A stretch of DNA of 64,000 nt from Bradyrhizobium murdochi (GTDB lineage Bacteria; Pseudomonadota; Alphaproteobacteria; Rhizobiales; Xanthobacteraceae), in NCBI RefSeq assembly GCF_000472965.1, contig NZ_AXAU01000003.1, forward strand, positions 294,404 to 358,403, written 5' to 3'. Under the pieces are notes generated by a model. The model searched no databases. It was given only the letters and a program-made list of their open reading frames with translations, and was not told where the DNA came from. Position numbers and translations under genes: made by a program. Position 1 is the first letter of the stretch. Every line of letters starts with the position of its first letter. This document shows, in pieces, positions 16,854-26,985 of the stretch.

Positions 16854-17786
16854 CTACTTCAAGAGTTGAGCGACGTTGTCCTTGGTCACGAGGTCAAGGC
16901 CGGTATGGATGATCTCGGGAACCTTCTGGCCCTTCTTGATCGCCAGCAGCGTATCCATTGCCTTCTCGCCCATTTCGAAGGGGCGCTGCCCGGTGAGTGC
17001 GTTGGAATAGCCGTCACGCAAGAGTTCAAGCTGCATCTTCAGCGTATCGGCGACGACGAGCGTCAGCTTGCCGGCGTCGATGTCCTTCCTGTTCTTGTTG
17101 ACGAAGGCCTTGTAGCCTTCCGGCGCGAACATCGGCCAGCCACCGACCGGCACGATCGCGCCGAGATCCGGTGTGGCGGTGCGCAGATCCGCCATCTGCT
17201 GGACCGCGAGCGCAGGATCGTCGTTGCAGAAGGTCGGCGAACCCGCGACCTCGACCCATTTCGAACCCTTCAACGCCTCGCGTACGCCGTCGACGCGCTC
17301 CGCAAGGTTCTTGGCGCCGGGGCCGCCGGAGACGACGGCATACTTGCCGCCTTCGGGCTTGAGCTGGAGCAATTGCTTGCCAAGCGCGAGTCCAAAGTCC
17401 TTGTTGTTGGTGCCGATATAGGCGATCCGCTTCGAGCCGGGCGCATCCGCATCGAAGGTGATGACGGGAATGCCGGCCGCGGTCGCCGCCTCGATCGATT
17501 TCGTCATCGCCGCGACGTCCGCGACCGAGATCGCAAGGCCGTCCACCTTCTGCGTGATGAAATCCTGGATGATCTGCGCCTGCGTCGCCGGCTCATGCTC
17601 GACCGGCCCCTTGTAGATGCATTGGACGTTGCCGAGCTCCTTGGCGCGCTTCAGGCAGCCGTCGCGCGCGACGTCGAAGAACGGATTGTTCATCGCCTTG
17701 GGCACGATCACGAACTTGTAGGTCTGCGCCAACGCCGGGGTGGCCATCATCGCGATGGCCATGCCGGCAAAAAGAAACTTCCTCAT
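16854..17786 (-). CDS. Sugar ABC transporter substrate-binding protein (FrcB/RbsB-type)
   Basis: Periplasmic binding protein, 310 residues, with signal peptide MRKFLFAGMAIAMMATPALA and mature start QTYKFVIVPKAMNNPFFDVA, a pentose/hexose binder signature. Other conserved pieces: QKVDGLAISV near 85, ITFDADAPGSKRIAYIGTNN near 112, VPVGGWPMF near 215. ATG 17786 has GGAGGGA upstream. It is 91 nt below the permease gene in the same orientation, completing a B-C-A importer. With xylA/xylB upstream the likely ligand is D-xylose or a related sugar. Confidence 0.93.
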   Translation of the reverse strand: MRKFLFAGMAIAMMATPALAQTYKFVIVPKAMNNPFFDVARDGCLKRAKELGNVQCIYKGPVEHEPATQAQIIQDFITQKVDGLAISVADVAAMTKSIEAATAAGIPVITFDADAPGSKRIAYIGTNNKDFGLALGKQLLQLKPEGGKYAVVSGGPGAKNLAERVDGVREALKGSKWVEVAGSPTFCNDDPALAVQQMADLRTATPDLGAIVPVGGWPMFAPEGYKAFVNKNRKDIDAGKLTLVVADTLKMQLELLRDGYSNALTGQRPFEMGEKAMDTLLAIKKGQKVPEIIHTGLDLVTKDNVAQLLK

Positions 17787-17877
17787 TGCTTCCCTCCACA
17801 CTTTTGTGCCTATCCATTTGAATTGATGCCCCGGAAAGTGGATAGACGATGCGTTCGTTGTCCTCCCGGAGTAACTC

Positions 17878-18960
17878 CTAAGTCATGCGTGAGCGGATGC
17901 GGTCGACCAGCACGGCCAGGATGATGATCACCCCCACCAGCGTCTGCTGCCAATAAGAGCTGACCTGCGCGAGCACGAGGCCGTTGCGGATCACTTCCAG
18001 CAGCACGCAACCGACGATGGCTCCGAGCGGGCCGCCGATGCCGCCTGCAAGGTTGGCGCCGCCGATGACGGCCGCAGCGATGATTGTGAGCTCGTAGGAC
18101 GTTGCCATGTTCGCAGGCGCTGACCCGAGCCAGCCGGAGACCACAATGCCTTGCAGGCCTGCGGCGAGCGCGCAGATCACATAGACTTGGATCTTCACCC
18201 GCACGACCGGAATGCCGGTCAGCTCGGCTGCCTTCTCGTTACCACCCAGGGCGAAGACGTGGCGGCCGAAGGTCGTATGGTGCAGCACGACCGCCATTAC
18301 CACGGCGAGGATCACGAGATAGATGAAGGGCGCGGGTACGCCGAACAGATCGCCCGAGGTGAGCGCGTAGAAATAATCGGCGTCCGGGCCGCCTGGAAAA
18401 CTACCGCGGCCGTTGGAGACGACATAGCCGAGGCCGCGCACGATCGACAGCATGCCGAGCGTGGTGACGAAGGGCGACAGCCCGAGCACCGCGATGCAGA
18501 AACCGTTGATGAGACCTGCGATCAGCGCGGTGCCCAGTCCGGCAAGAACGGAGACCAGCAGGATCAGCCCCGGCACATTGGCGACCACGGTCTTGCCGTC
18601 CGCGGCAAGATGCACGAACAGCGTCGCGCCGGGCATACCCGGCGTCGACAGGCTCGACATGACCATGGACGTGATCATCGCGGAGAAGCACATCATCGAT
18701 CCCACCGAGAGATCGATGCCGCCTGTGATGATCACGAAGGTGACGCCAAGCGTGGCGATGGCGATGAAAGAGAAGTTCTTCGCCACGTTCTGCATGTTGC
18801 CTTCGGTGAAGAAATATGGACTGGCAAAATGCATCACGACGAGCAGCACCAGCAGCGCGAGCAGAACGTAGCCGGTTTGCGAAGCGAAGATGCCACGCTG
18901 CCACCATCTGATACGACCGACATTGGTAAACGAGATCGGGGATTCCAGGGGCATAGCCAT
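17878..18960 (-). CDS. Sugar ABC transporter permease (FrcC/RbsC-type)
   Basis: 360-residue inner-membrane permease with about ten hydrophobic segments, beginning VLLALLVLLVVMHFASPYFF near 34. It has the family-typical ATLGVTFVIITGGIDLSVGS and GGANLAGGIGGPLGAIVG. ATG 18960 is used because it overlaps the ATPase stop as TGATG; a GTG at 18963 is the other choice. The order ATPase-permease-binding protein is that of the FrcBCA family of rhizobia. It imports the operon's sugar. Confidence 0.94.
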   Translation of the reverse strand: MAMPLESPISFTNVGRIRWWQRGIFASQTGYVLLALLVLLVVMHFASPYFFTEGNMQNVAKNFSFIAIATLGVTFVIITGGIDLSVGSMMCFSAMITSMVMSSLSTPGMPGATLFVHLAADGKTVVANVPGLILLVSVLAGLGTALIAGLINGFCIAVLGLSPFVTTLGMLSIVRGLGYVVSNGRGSFPGGPDADYFYALTSGDLFGVPAPFIYLVILAVVMAVVLHHTTFGRHVFALGGNEKAAELTGIPVVRVKIQVYVICALAAGLQGIVVSGWLGSAPANMATSYELTIIAAAVIGGANLAGGIGGPLGAIVGCVLLEVIRNGLVLAQVSSYWQQTLVGVIIILAVLVDRIRSRMT

Positions 18961-19724
18961 CACGCTGCCTCCTTTGCGCCCGTGATCAGGGCGGTGACTT
19001 CCTCAGGACTGGTGTCGCCGATCGGCTTGTCCGCCCGTTTCTCGCCGCGGCGCATGACCACGACGCGGTCACAGACTGCGAAGACGTCGGGCATGCGGTG
19101 GGAGATCAACATGACGGCGACACCTTGCTCTTTCAGGCGATGAATGAGGCTCAGGACCTGTTCGACCTGGCGCACCGAGATCGCGGCCGTCGGCTCGTCC
19201 ATCATTACGAGCTTGGCGTTGGAAAGCCGCGTCCGCGCAATCGCAACCGCCTGGCGCTGACCACCCGACATCTGCTTGACGAGGTCATCCGGCCTCGTTT
19301 CGGAGCGCAGCTCGCCGAACAACTGCAGCGCGCGCGCCGCCATCGCCCTGTGATCGAGGAAGGCGAACGGACCGAATTGGCGCTTGAGCTCGCGGCCGAG
19401 GAAGACGTTGGCCGCCGCCGTCAGATTGTCGGCGAGCGCCAGGTCCTGATAGACGACCTCGATCCCAACCGCGCGGGCATCGATGGGGCGGTAGAAATGG
19501 ACTGCACTGCCGTCGAAGCGGATCTCGCCATGAGTGGGGCGGAAATTGCCGGCGATGATCTTCACGAGTGTCGACTTGCCGGCGCCATTGTCTCCCATCA
19601 GGCCGACGACCTCGCCGGGGAAGACCTGCATGTCGACATCGTGCAGCGCGCGGATCGCGCCGAATTCCTTGCCGATCCCTGTCAGCTCCAGGACCGGTTG
19701 CCCGTTTGCGCATGGGATTGTCAT
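18960..19724 (-). CDS. Sugar ABC transporter ATP-binding protein, single-domain (FrcA-type)
   Basis: 254-residue ATPase with one ABC domain, unlike the roughly 500-residue two-domain XylG/RbsA proteins. Walker A is GDNGAGKSTLVKI near 41, signature SGGQRQAVAIAR near 147, Walker B KLVMMDEPTAAI near 165, switch His ISHRM near 205. ATG 19724 (MTIPCANGQ) is chosen for its GAGG at 7 nt; ATG 19745 overlaps xylA and lacks a ribosome site. It sits directly downstream of xylA and is coupled to the permease by a TGATG junction. Confidence 0.92.
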   Translation of the reverse strand: MTIPCANGQPVLELTGIGKEFGAIRALHDVDMQVFPGEVVGLMGDNGAGKSTLVKIIAGNFRPTHGEIRFDGSAVHFYRPIDARAVGIEVVYQDLALADNLTAAANVFLGRELKRQFGPFAFLDHRAMAARALQLFGELRSETRPDDLVKQMSGGQRQAVAIARTRLSNAKLVMMDEPTAAISVRQVEQVLSLIHRLKEQGVAVMLISHRMPDVFAVCDRVVVMRRGEKRADKPIGDTSPEEVTALITGAKEAA

Positions 19725-19737
19725 GCTCAGCCTCGCT

Positions 19738-21060
19738 TCAGACATACCGGTTGACCAATGATTCCAGATATTCCTGACGACCCGAGCGCGGCTGTGGATC
19801 GAAGCCGGCTACCAGCGCCCGATCGGCGAGATCGGCGAGCGAACGCTGACCGGCGAGAATTGCGCGACCCTCCGCCTCAGCCCATCCGGCGTAACGCTCC
19901 GCGACCGGCTTCGTCAGCGCCTCAGCATCGAGCATGTCGGCCGCTGCGAGGAACGCCCGCGCGCAGGCATCCATGGAGCCGACATGGGCATGCATCAGGT
20001 CGTCCGGGTCTATGGATTGACGCCTGATCTTGGCGTCGAAATTGAGACCGCCGGTCGTGAAACCGCCACGGCGCAGGATTTCATGAAACACCAGCGCCAG
20101 CTCCGGCACGTTCATCGCGAACTGGTCGGTGTCCCAGCCGAGCAGGTCGTCGCCTCGGTTGATGTCGAGCGAGCCGAACACGCCGAGTGCCCCGGCAAGT
20201 GCGACCTCGTGCTGGAACGAGTGGCCGGCAAGGATGGCGTGGTTCTGCTCGATGTTGAGCTTGACGTCCTTCAGCAAGTCGTAGCGCTGAAGGAAGCCGT
20301 AGCAGGTGGCGACGTCGAAATCATATTGATGCTTGGTCGGCTCCTTCGGCTTGGGCTCGATCAGGATCGGTCCCTTGAACCCTATTCTGTGCTTGTGCTC
20401 GACGACGAGCGAGACGAAGCGGCCGAGCTGATCGAGTTCGCGCTGAATGTCGGTGTTGAGCAGCGTCTCATAGCCTTCCCGTCCACCCCAGAGCACATAG
20501 TTCTGACCGCCGAGCCGATGCGTCACCTCAAGCGCGGCGCGGACCTGGCCGGCGGCATAGGTGAAGATGTCCGGATCCGGATTGGTCGCCGCGCCCGCCA
20601 TGTAGCGACGATGTGTGAACAGATTCGCCGTGCCCCAGAGCAGCCGCACTTTGCTCGATGCCATCTTTTGTTCGAAGAGATCGGCGATGGCGTTGAGGTT
20701 GGCAACGGACTCTGCCAGCGAGGCGCCTTCCGGCGCGGCGTCGACATCGTGGAAGGTGAAGAAAGGCACATCGAGCAGGCGGAACAGCTCGAAGGCGACG
20801 TCGGCCTTGGCGCGCGCCATTGCCATCGCATCCGCGCCATGATGCCAGGGCCTCATGAACGTCTCGCCCCCGAAAGGATCGCCGCCGGGCCAGCAGAACG
20901 AGTGCCAGTAGCAGACGGCGAAACGCAGGTGGTCCTCGAGCCGCTGCCCGTGAACGATGCGATTCTTATTGTACCAGCGGAAGGCGAGCGGGCTTTTGGC
21001 GTCCTTGCCGCCATAGGCGATCGGCGCACTCGCCCCGAAGAATTTGGGTGACACGTTCAC
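19738..21060 (-). CDS. xylA: Xylose isomerase
   Basis: Converts D-xylose to D-xylulose. It is 440 residues, the normal class II length. Catalytic His/Asp lie in [13 protein letters not shown] near 99; metal ligands in [13 protein letters not shown] near 230, [17 protein letters not shown] near 265, [18 protein letters not shown] near 292, and [11 protein letters not shown] near 336. The start is GTG 21060 (MNVSPKFFG), overlapping the xylB stop as GTGA and preceded by AGGAG at 8 nt; the ATG at 21099 lies inside xylB and adds a foreign leader. Translationally coupled to xylB. Confidence 0.96.
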   Translation of the reverse strand: MNVSPKFFGASAPIAYGGKDAKSPLAFRWYNKNRIVHGQRLEDHLRFAVCYWHSFCWPGGDPFGGETFMRPWHHGADAMAMARAKADVAFELFRLLDVPFFTFHDVDAAPEGASLAESVANLNAIADLFEQKMASSKVRLLWGTANLFTHRRYMAGAATNPDPDIFTYAAGQVRAALEVTHRLGGQNYVLWGGREGYETLLNTDIQRELDQLGRFVSLVVEHKHRIGFKGPILIEPKPKEPTKHQYDFDVATCYGFLQRYDLLKDVKLNIEQNHAILAGHSFQHEVALAGALGVFGSLDINRGDDLLGWDTDQFAMNVPELALVFHEILRRGGFTTGGLNFDAKIRRQSIDPDDLMHAHVGSMDACARAFLAAADMLDAEALTKPVAERYAGWAEAEGRAILAGQRSLADLADRALVAGFDPQPRSGRQEYLESLVNRYV

Positions 21061-22514
21061 AGGGAGGACTCCTTCAACGCAGGATATAGTTTTCGCCACT
21101 GGTGATAGGCTTCATCGTAAGCCGCTTCGGCAGACGCACGCGGCGTGAAGCTCGCAAGCCGCCGCGGACGCGTGCAGACCTGGGCAGGGTTTTCGCCTGT
21201 TGCGGCAAGCCGGCCGAGTCGTGCCGCGCCAAGCGCTGCACCGACCTCACCCTCCTCGACGCGGTGGACGGAAATGCCGAGCACATCGGCGCAGATCTGG
21301 GCCCACAGCGCCGAGCGCGATCCGCCACCGACGAGATCGACTTCAGTGATCGCCGGACTGGCATCGCCGAGCGCCGCAAGATTGTCGCGCGCGGCGAAGG
21401 CCACGCCTTCGAGCACGGCCTGAACGATTTGATCGCGCCCTGTCGCACCACGCAAGCCGACGAACGCGCCGCTGGCAGCAGCGTCGTTGTGTGGCGTGCG
21501 CTCGCCATCGAGATAGGGAAGGAACTTGACCGGGCTCGGTCCGCGGACGGTCTCGCCGAGCGGCGCCAGCAACGCGGCGGCAGGCGTCGCCATGACGCCC
21601 GAAAGCCAGGCGAGCGAAGCGGCCGCCGCCAGCATCACGCCCATCTGGTGCCAGAGACCCGGAAGCGCATGACAGAAGGCGTGCAGAGCCGACGCGGGCG
21701 CTGGCGCAAAACTGTCGGTGACACGAAACGCGACGCCTGAAGTTCCCAGCGACAGGAACGCATCGCCGGGCGTGATGGCGCCGAGCCCGATCGCGCTTGC
21801 GGCACAGTCTCCCGCACCGCCGGCAACCACGACATCTTTCGCCATGCCCCAGCGCTTCGAAAATTCGGGAGCGAGTACCGCGCTGATCTCGCTGCCTTCG
21901 ACCAGGCGCGGCATGTGGTGAAGATCGAGCCCGGTGGCATGCAGCAGCAACGCGGACCAGCGGCGCTGACCGACATCGAGCCAGAGCGTTCCGGCGGCGT
22001 CCGACATGTCCTCGACCATCTCGCCGGTCAAGCGGTAGCGCACGTAGGCCTTTGGCAGCAGCACTTTTGCCACCCGCTCGAAAATCTCAGGCTCGTGGCG
22101 GGTCACCCAGAGCAGCTTTGGCGCGGTGAAGCCTGGCATCGCGAGATTGCCGGCGATGGTGTGGAGCGAAGGACAGCGCCCCTCGAGCGTCTCGCATTCG
22201 GCAAGGGACCGGCCGTCATTCCACAGGATGGCCGGACGCAGCGGACGCCCGTCCTCGCCGAGCAAGGTAGCGCCGTGCATCTGGCCGGAGAGACCGATGC
22301 CACGCACCTGCGCGACGTCGCGCGGATGAGCGGACGCGAGATCGTCGACGGCGCCGATCGCCGCATCAACCCAGGCGTCCGGATCCTGCTCGGACCACAG
22401 CGGTGCGGGATGTGAGAGCGCAAGCTCGCGCGCGGCTGTCGCGACGATTGCGCCAGCCTCGTTCAAGAGCACCGCCTTCACACCGGACGTGCCGATGTCG
22501 ATCCCGAGATACAC
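21057..22514 (-). CDS. xylB: Xylulokinase
   Basis: FGGY-family kinase, 485 residues, that phosphorylates D-xylulose to xylulose 5-phosphate. N-terminal phosphate loop [27 protein letters not shown] near 75 with the M-H-G substrate motif typical of xylulokinases, catalytic-base region [14 protein letters not shown] near 233, and the C-terminal adenosine motif [15 protein letters not shown] near 390. It is the first gene after the LacI regulator and overlaps xylA by four bases. Product feeds the pentose phosphate pathway. Confidence 0.96.
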   Translation of the reverse strand: MYLGIDIGTSGVKAVLLNEAGAIVATAARELALSHPAPLWSEQDPDAWVDAAIGAVDDLASAHPRDVAQVRGIGLSGQMHGATLLGEDGRPLRPAILWNDGRSLAECETLEGRCPSLHTIAGNLAMPGFTAPKLLWVTRHEPEIFERVAKVLLPKAYVRYRLTGEMVEDMSDAAGTLWLDVGQRRWSALLLHATGLDLHHMPRLVEGSEISAVLAPEFSKRWGMAKDVVVAGGAGDCAASAIGLGAITPGDAFLSLGTSGVAFRVTDSFAPAPASALHAFCHALPGLWHQMGVMLAAAASLAWLSGVMATPAAALLAPLGETVRGPSPVKFLPYLDGERTPHNDAAASGAFVGLRGATGRDQIVQAVLEGVAFAARDNLAALGDASPAITEVDLVGGGSRSALWAQICADVLGISVHRVEEGEVGAALGAARLGRLAATGENPAQVCTRPRRLASFTPRASAEAAYDEAYHQWRKLYPALKESSL

Positions 22515-22596
22515 GTCGTTGTCCTCCCTTCCGGCCCGCTCGGCGATCTTTGTCGCCTTCCCAACATCGGGCCGTCTTGTAAATCAGTTCTGCAGG

Positions 22597-23640
22597 CTAC
22601 GGCAGATTGTCCCGCATCACGATGTCGATCCGGATCTTCTCCTGTTCACTCAGGATCGGCTCGCCGCGGGCGAGCGCGAGCAGCACGCGCACGGCGGCGC
22701 GGGCCTCATGTCCCGGGTTTTGCGAGATCGCTGCATCCATCGCGCCTTGCAACAAGAGCTTGCGCGTCAGCACGGTGACGTCGTGTCCGACGAACACTAC
22801 CTGCTTCTCGCGGCCGGAATCGATCAAAGCCTTGGCAACGCCCTGCGTGCCGGCGCCGACATTGTAGAGACCGACGATGTCAGGATGTCTGCCGAGCAGC
22901 CGCGACATGAGCTGTTCCGAGCGCTCGTCCTCGTCGCGCCCTTCGAGCACAGGCAGCACGTTGAGCCCAGGAAACTCCGACGCCATCACCTGATTGAAGC
23001 CGAAGATGCGCTCGGCATGGTCGCGCAGGCCTTGCGAGCCGGCGACGATCGCGACCTTGCCGGATCGCGGACCAACGAGGCGGCCGACCAGCGCGCCCGC
23101 GGTGCGCCCGGCGGCGATATTGTCGATGCCAACATAGTAATGACGGCGCGACGACGGCACATCGGAAACCAGCGTCACCACCTTGGCGCCACCATCGACG
23201 AGATCGTTGATGGCGGCCCGCACGCTCGGATGATCCAGCGCGACGACCGCGACGCCGTCATACTCGCCGGCAAGAGCCTCCAGCGAGCTAGCGAGAACGG
23301 AGGCGTCGAACACGTCAGTCGCGACCATCTCGACCGCGAGGCGGCGGGCCGACAGCCAGCCCGACATCTCGCCGAGATAGGACTGGATCTGCTGCATGAA
23401 CAGGTTCGGCCCCGACGGCATCACGAAGGCGAAGCGCCGGGCACGGCCACGGGCGAGCTCGGCGCCGGCCACATGCGGCTGGAAGGAGTTGCGCGCGATT
23501 GTCTCCTTGACGCGGCGGATCGTGTCCGGCCGCACGCCGGGGCGATTGTGCAGGACGCGATCGACCGTCGCGAGGCTGACGCCAGCCTGGCGGGCGATGT
23601 CCCTGAGCGTGAGAGGGCTGGTGGCGTCCGGCTCCTTCAT
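22597..23640 (-). CDS. LacI-family transcriptional regulator of the xylose operon
   Basis: 347 residues. The N-terminal helix-turn-helix is LTLRDIARQAGVSLATVDRVLHNRPGV, followed by a periplasmic-binding-protein-like sugar domain (RRFAFVMPSGPNLFMQQIQ; YYVGIDNIAAGRTAG; VFVGHDVTV). ATG 23640 (MKEPDATSP) is preferred over 23694, which adds an unrelated leader. It is 82 nt upstream of xylB in the same direction, so it probably represses this operon in the absence of xylose or xylulose. No clear LacI operator palindrome was recognised by eye. Confidence 0.92.
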   Translation of the reverse strand: MKEPDATSPLTLRDIARQAGVSLATVDRVLHNRPGVRPDTIRRVKETIARNSFQPHVAGAELARGRARRFAFVMPSGPNLFMQQIQSYLGEMSGWLSARRLAVEMVATDVFDASVLASSLEALAGEYDGVAVVALDHPSVRAAINDLVDGGAKVVTLVSDVPSSRRHYYVGIDNIAAGRTAGALVGRLVGPRSGKVAIVAGSQGLRDHAERIFGFNQVMASEFPGLNVLPVLEGRDEDERSEQLMSRLLGRHPDIVGLYNVGAGTQGVAKALIDSGREKQVVFVGHDVTVLTRKLLLQGAMDAAISQNPGHEARAAVRVLLALARGEPILSEQEKIRIDIVMRDNLP

Positions 23641-24093
23641 GGGCTGAAGGCTAACAGAGGTTATTTGAGGTACGCAACTCATTTTGAGGGGCACGACCCA
23701 CGCAGACCTGGCAGCGGGGAGCTACTCGAACTCCCGAGGCAAGCCGCTGGGCGAATTGCAGCACGGCGCGAATTGCGCGCACGCGCATCATTTCGACTGA
23801 TTGTCCGATTTGTTCGCCGTTATGCTCTATTCTACGATAAGGGCGTAACAAACCTGCCCGTGTAGGTTCTGCGCGAAACCCACTATTTTGGGAGCCCTGT
23901 TTTCGTACCGGAGGGCAGCGTAACTCCGGACTTCACCTCTTGGTAGTCCGCCAAAAGCCGCCGTTCATACGCGATCTACTCACGCGCGCTGCCCTGCTCC
24001 TGTTGACGCCGGGTTTGAGTTCGCGGGTTACGGTCGCCCCGAGGCTGCATGCGGTGCCATCCGCGGGTGTCGTCAGTTGTCGTTCCCCCGTCA
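23641..24093. other. Gene-free gap between LacI regulator and enoyl-CoA hydratase
   Basis: About 450 nt. Only short, low-quality ORFs are present, and I see no RNA gene or strong palindrome. It separates the xylose operon promoter from the 3' end of the next minus-strand operon, and presumably holds the regulator's promoter and the terminator of the incoming operon. Confidence 0.5.
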
Positions 24094-24900
24094 TCATCGC
24101 CCTGCAAATTTCGGCGGACGCTTGGCGTTGAAGGCTTCGACGCCTTCCTTGAAGTCCTCCGATTGACGCAGCCGGCTGTAGCAATGGCCCTCGAGCTCGA
24201 TGGCAATCGCGAGCGTCGAATCTTCCGTATCGTTCAGGAGCTTCTTCGCCGTGCGCTGCGCCAGCGGCGAGAAGGTGCGGAGCTCGTCAACGAGCTTGTC
24301 TGTCGCCCTCTCCAGCTCGCCGTCCGGCACACATTCGGTCGCAATCCCCCACTCCAGCGCCTGCTTCGCCGAAATGCGCCGGGAGCGCATCACAATGTCC
24401 TTGGTGCGAGTGATGCCGACCATCTTCTGCAAGCGGGCCGAGCCGCCAGAACCCGGGATCTGTCCGAGCTTCTGTTCCGGCAAGGCATACTGCGTGGTCT
24501 CCGAGGCGACGCGGAAGTCGCAGGCGAGCGACAGCTCGAAGCCGACGCCGAAGCAATAGCCGCGATTGGCCACGATCACCGGCTTGGCGCAACGCGCGGG
24601 CGCTGCGATGTTCCAGGCGAGTTTTGACACATGCTCGGGGCTCGCTTCCATAAAACCGCCGATATTGCCGCCACTGGAGAAATGCTCGCCTTCCGCCCGC
24701 AGCACAATGATGCGGACGCGCGGATCCTCGTCGAGCGCCTCAAATGTCAGTCGGAGCTGGTCGCGTTGCGGCATCGAGACGACGTTATAGGGCGGCCGGC
24801 CAAGAACGATGTCGGCGCGTTCACGCGCCTCGTCGATCTCGACCTTGAATCCGTCGAGCTTGGCGAGACGAGGATCGGCAAAGGTGTAGGGTGACGACAT
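24094..24900 (-). CDS. Enoyl-CoA hydratase/isomerase family protein
   Basis: Crotonase-fold protein, 268 residues. The oxyanion-hole segments are LRAEGEHFSSGGNIGGF near 70 and RGYCFGVGFELSLACDFRVA near 115; EQKLGQIPGSGGSARL follows, where the first catalytic Glu position of hydratases (usually xPExxLG) is recognisable. The second Glu is less obvious, so hydratase, isomerase and hydrolase activities are all possible. Last gene of the operon that begins with the molybdenum hydroxylase; 30 nt below the CoA ligase, so it probably acts on that enzyme's CoA ester. Confidence 0.9.
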   Translation of the reverse strand: MSSPYTFADPRLAKLDGFKVEIDEARERADIVLGRPPYNVVSMPQRDQLRLTFEALDEDPRVRIIVLRAEGEHFSSGGNIGGFMEASPEHVSKLAWNIAAPARCAKPVIVANRGYCFGVGFELSLACDFRVASETTQYALPEQKLGQIPGSGGSARLQKMVGITRTKDIVMRSRRISAKQALEWGIATECVPDGELERATDKLVDELRTFSPLAQRTAKKLLNDTEDSTLAIAIELEGHCYSRLRQSEDFKEGVEAFNAKRPPKFAGR

Positions 24901-24929
24901 ATCTTGCTTCCTTCTGTTACGTCGTGTGA

Positions 24930-26474
24930 TCAGGCCGCGTCCGAGGGCGGCAGGCGCTCGGCTTCATATTCGCCGGCGACGAGCAGACGCCGCAGCAGCT
25001 TCCCGACCGGCGATTTGGGAATGGCGTCTACGAACACGTAGCGGCGCGGACGCTTGAAGTTGGCAAGGCCGGAGGCGCGGCAGAACTGTTCAAGCTCCGC
25101 CTCCGATACCGTCCGGTTGCGCTTGACAAAGGCAGCGACGATCTTGCCCCATTTCTCGTCGGCGAGACCGACCACCGCGACTTCCGAAACCGCGGGATGC
25201 AGGGAGAGGCAGCTTTCGATCTCCACCGGCGAGACGTTCTCGCCGCCGGTGATGATCATGTCGTCGACGCGGCCGGTGACGAAGAGATCGCCGTCGGAAT
25301 CGATGAACCCGGTGTCGCCCGTAAAGTACCAGCCCTCGCGCAACGCCTTGGCATCCGCTTCGGGTCGTCGCCAATAGCCTTCGAACGCCTCGTCGCCGGC
25401 GAGCGAGGCGATGATCTCGCCCTCCTCTCCCGGCGCAGCCAGTTCATCCGCCGAGCGGGCGTTGATGCGAACCACCTTGATGTGCTGGTTGATGCCGGCC
25501 TTGCCGGCCGAGCCGGGTTTGGCCGACGCATTCTGGTCGATCGTGAAGGTATAGATCTCGGAGCTGCCGTAATGATTGACGAACAGCTCCGGGTTGAACA
25601 CGTCGACCAGCTTCTTGAGCAATCCATCCGTCATCGAGGCGCCGGCAAAGCCCAGCTTTCGGACACTCGATATGTCGGTGGCAGCAAACGCCTCGTGATG
25701 AACGAGATCGTGGTAGAGCGTCGGCACCAGATACAGATTGCTGATCTTCTCACGCTCGATCAGGGCCAGCGCTTCGCGGGTGTCGTAGCGCGGCAGGCAG
25801 ATGAAGGCGCCGCCGATCAGGGACATGGCGAGCAGAGAGCGGACGCCCATGGTGTGATAGAGAGGCATCGCGCCGAGCGTTCGCTCGCCACGACCGTAGA
25901 GGTTTTGCGTAACATGCGCGACGGCCGCTGCCCGCTCGGCGCGATGGCGGCGCGGTACACCCTTTGGCCGCGATGTCGTGCCCGAGGTGTAGAGCATGAT
26001 CGACCACGCATCGGCGCCGGCCTGGGGCAAGGCGTCGGGCGTGCTGCCTTCCACCATCTCCGCGAAGGCCAGATCGCCGTCGACGTTCATGCCAACCGCA
26101 ATGCGCAGCAGGCTGGCGGCGCGCGCGGAATTTCTCACGGCATTGGTGGAGACATCCTGATAGAACACGGCATGGGCTCCGGCATTGTCGATGCAGAAAT
26201 CGAGCTCGTCGGCCTTGGCGCGCCAGTTGATGGGGGTGATGACGAGCCCTGCGAGCTGGCAAGCCCAATGCAGCGTCGCGGCTTCCCAGCGGTTTTGCAG
26301 CACGGTGACGACATGGTCGCCGGGCCTCAGCCCGATTCGATCGAACGACGCCACAAGCGACGAAATCTTGCCGTACCACTGGCGGTACGTGAGGCGGACA
26401 TCGCCATCGACCAGTGCAAGCGCATCCGGATCGCGCGCAACGCTTGCGACAAAACTGCTGCCAAGATCAAGCAT
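24930..26474 (-). CDS. AMP-forming aryl/acyl-CoA ligase
   Basis: 514-residue adenylate-forming ligase. Motifs: MLYTSGTTSRPKGVPRRHR near 162, NHYGSSEIYTF near 305, EGWYFTGDTGFIDSDGDLFVTGR near 382, ITGGENVSPVEIE, and the C-terminal IPKSPVGKLLRR with the adenylation Lys. ATG 26474 (MLDLGSSFV) overlaps the small-subunit stop by 8 nt and gives the family length; the ORF from 26570 adds a basic non-homologous leader. It likely activates a benzoate- or hydroxybenzoate-like acid produced by the adjacent oxidases. Confidence 0.92.
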   Translation of the reverse strand: MLDLGSSFVASVARDPDALALVDGDVRLTYRQWYGKISSLVASFDRIGLRPGDHVVTVLQNRWEAATLHWACQLAGLVITPINWRAKADELDFCIDNAGAHAVFYQDVSTNAVRNSARAASLLRIAVGMNVDGDLAFAEMVEGSTPDALPQAGADAWSIMLYTSGTTSRPKGVPRRHRAERAAAVAHVTQNLYGRGERTLGAMPLYHTMGVRSLLAMSLIGGAFICLPRYDTREALALIEREKISNLYLVPTLYHDLVHHEAFAATDISSVRKLGFAGASMTDGLLKKLVDVFNPELFVNHYGSSEIYTFTIDQNASAKPGSAGKAGINQHIKVVRINARSADELAAPGEEGEIIASLAGDEAFEGYWRRPEADAKALREGWYFTGDTGFIDSDGDLFVTGRVDDMIITGGENVSPVEIESCLSLHPAVSEVAVVGLADEKWGKIVAAFVKRNRTVSEAELEQFCRASGLANFKRPRRYVFVDAIPKSPVGKLLRRLLVAGEYEAERLPPSDAA

Positions 26475-26985
26475 CGGACTTCTCTTCGGTAGTAGCGGCA
26501 AGCTCGGCGGCCGCTTCCAGGGCAGCCTTGATGATCGGGGTGTATCCTGTGCAGCGGCAAAGATGGCCACTGAGGAGATCGCGGATATCGGCTTCGCGTG
26601 GCGAGGGATTCCTGCGCAGATAGTGATCGAGCGACATCAGAATGCCGGCCGTGCAGAACCCGCATTGCAGGGCGTGGTTGCGGCGGAATGCCTGCTGCAG
26701 GATGCCAAGCCGGTCGGGTGACGGAGCGAGACCCTCGACGGTTTGCACTTCGCAGCCATCGACCTGCGCGGCCAGCGTCAGGCAGGAACGCGTGAGCATG
26801 CCGTCGACGATGACCGTGCAAGCGCCGCAAACGCCGTGCTCACAGCCGACATGGGTTCCGGTCGCACCGATCCGGTGGCGCAGGAAATCGGACAGCAGCA
26901 TGCGCGGCTCGGCTTCGGCTTCAACGGGCGTGTCGTTGAGGCTGAGGCGAACCGGATAACGGCTGTGGGCGGCAAGACGCGTCAT
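26467..26985 (-). CDS. Molybdenum hydroxylase small subunit, two [2Fe-2S] clusters
   Basis: 172-residue iron-sulfur subunit of a xanthine-oxidase-family enzyme (CoxS-like). The plant-type ferredoxin cluster is bound by CEHGVCGACTVIVDG near 45. The second cluster is bound by CGFCTAGILMSL and LSGHLCRCTGYTPII near 100-135. It transfers electrons from the Mo centre to FAD. The ATG overlaps the stop of the FAD subunit gene, so the three subunits are translationally coupled in the order large-medium-small on the minus strand. Confidence 0.95.
   Translation of the reverse strand: MTRLAAHSRYPVRLSLNDTPVEAEAEPRMLLSDFLRHRIGATGTHVGCEHGVCGACTVIVDGMLTRSCLTLAAQVDGCEVQTVEGLAPSPDRLGILQQAFRRNHALQCGFCTAGILMSLDHYLRRNPSPREADIRDLLSGHLCRCTGYTPIIKAALEAAAELAATTEEKSDA

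Noticed and set aside
18151..19143. Plus-strand frame of 330 codons
   Set aside because: Antisense to the sugar permease and ATPase genes; very rich in Arg, His and Asp, typical of a shadow frame.
18960..19745. Full XylG-type ATPase that lost its second domain
   Set aside because: Its length and motifs match the naturally single-domain FrcA group, and the gene is tightly packed between intact neighbours.
25197..26492. Long plus-strand frame of 431 codons
   Set aside because: It is antisense to a clear CoA ligase with intact motifs; high-GC DNA gives long open antisense frames.
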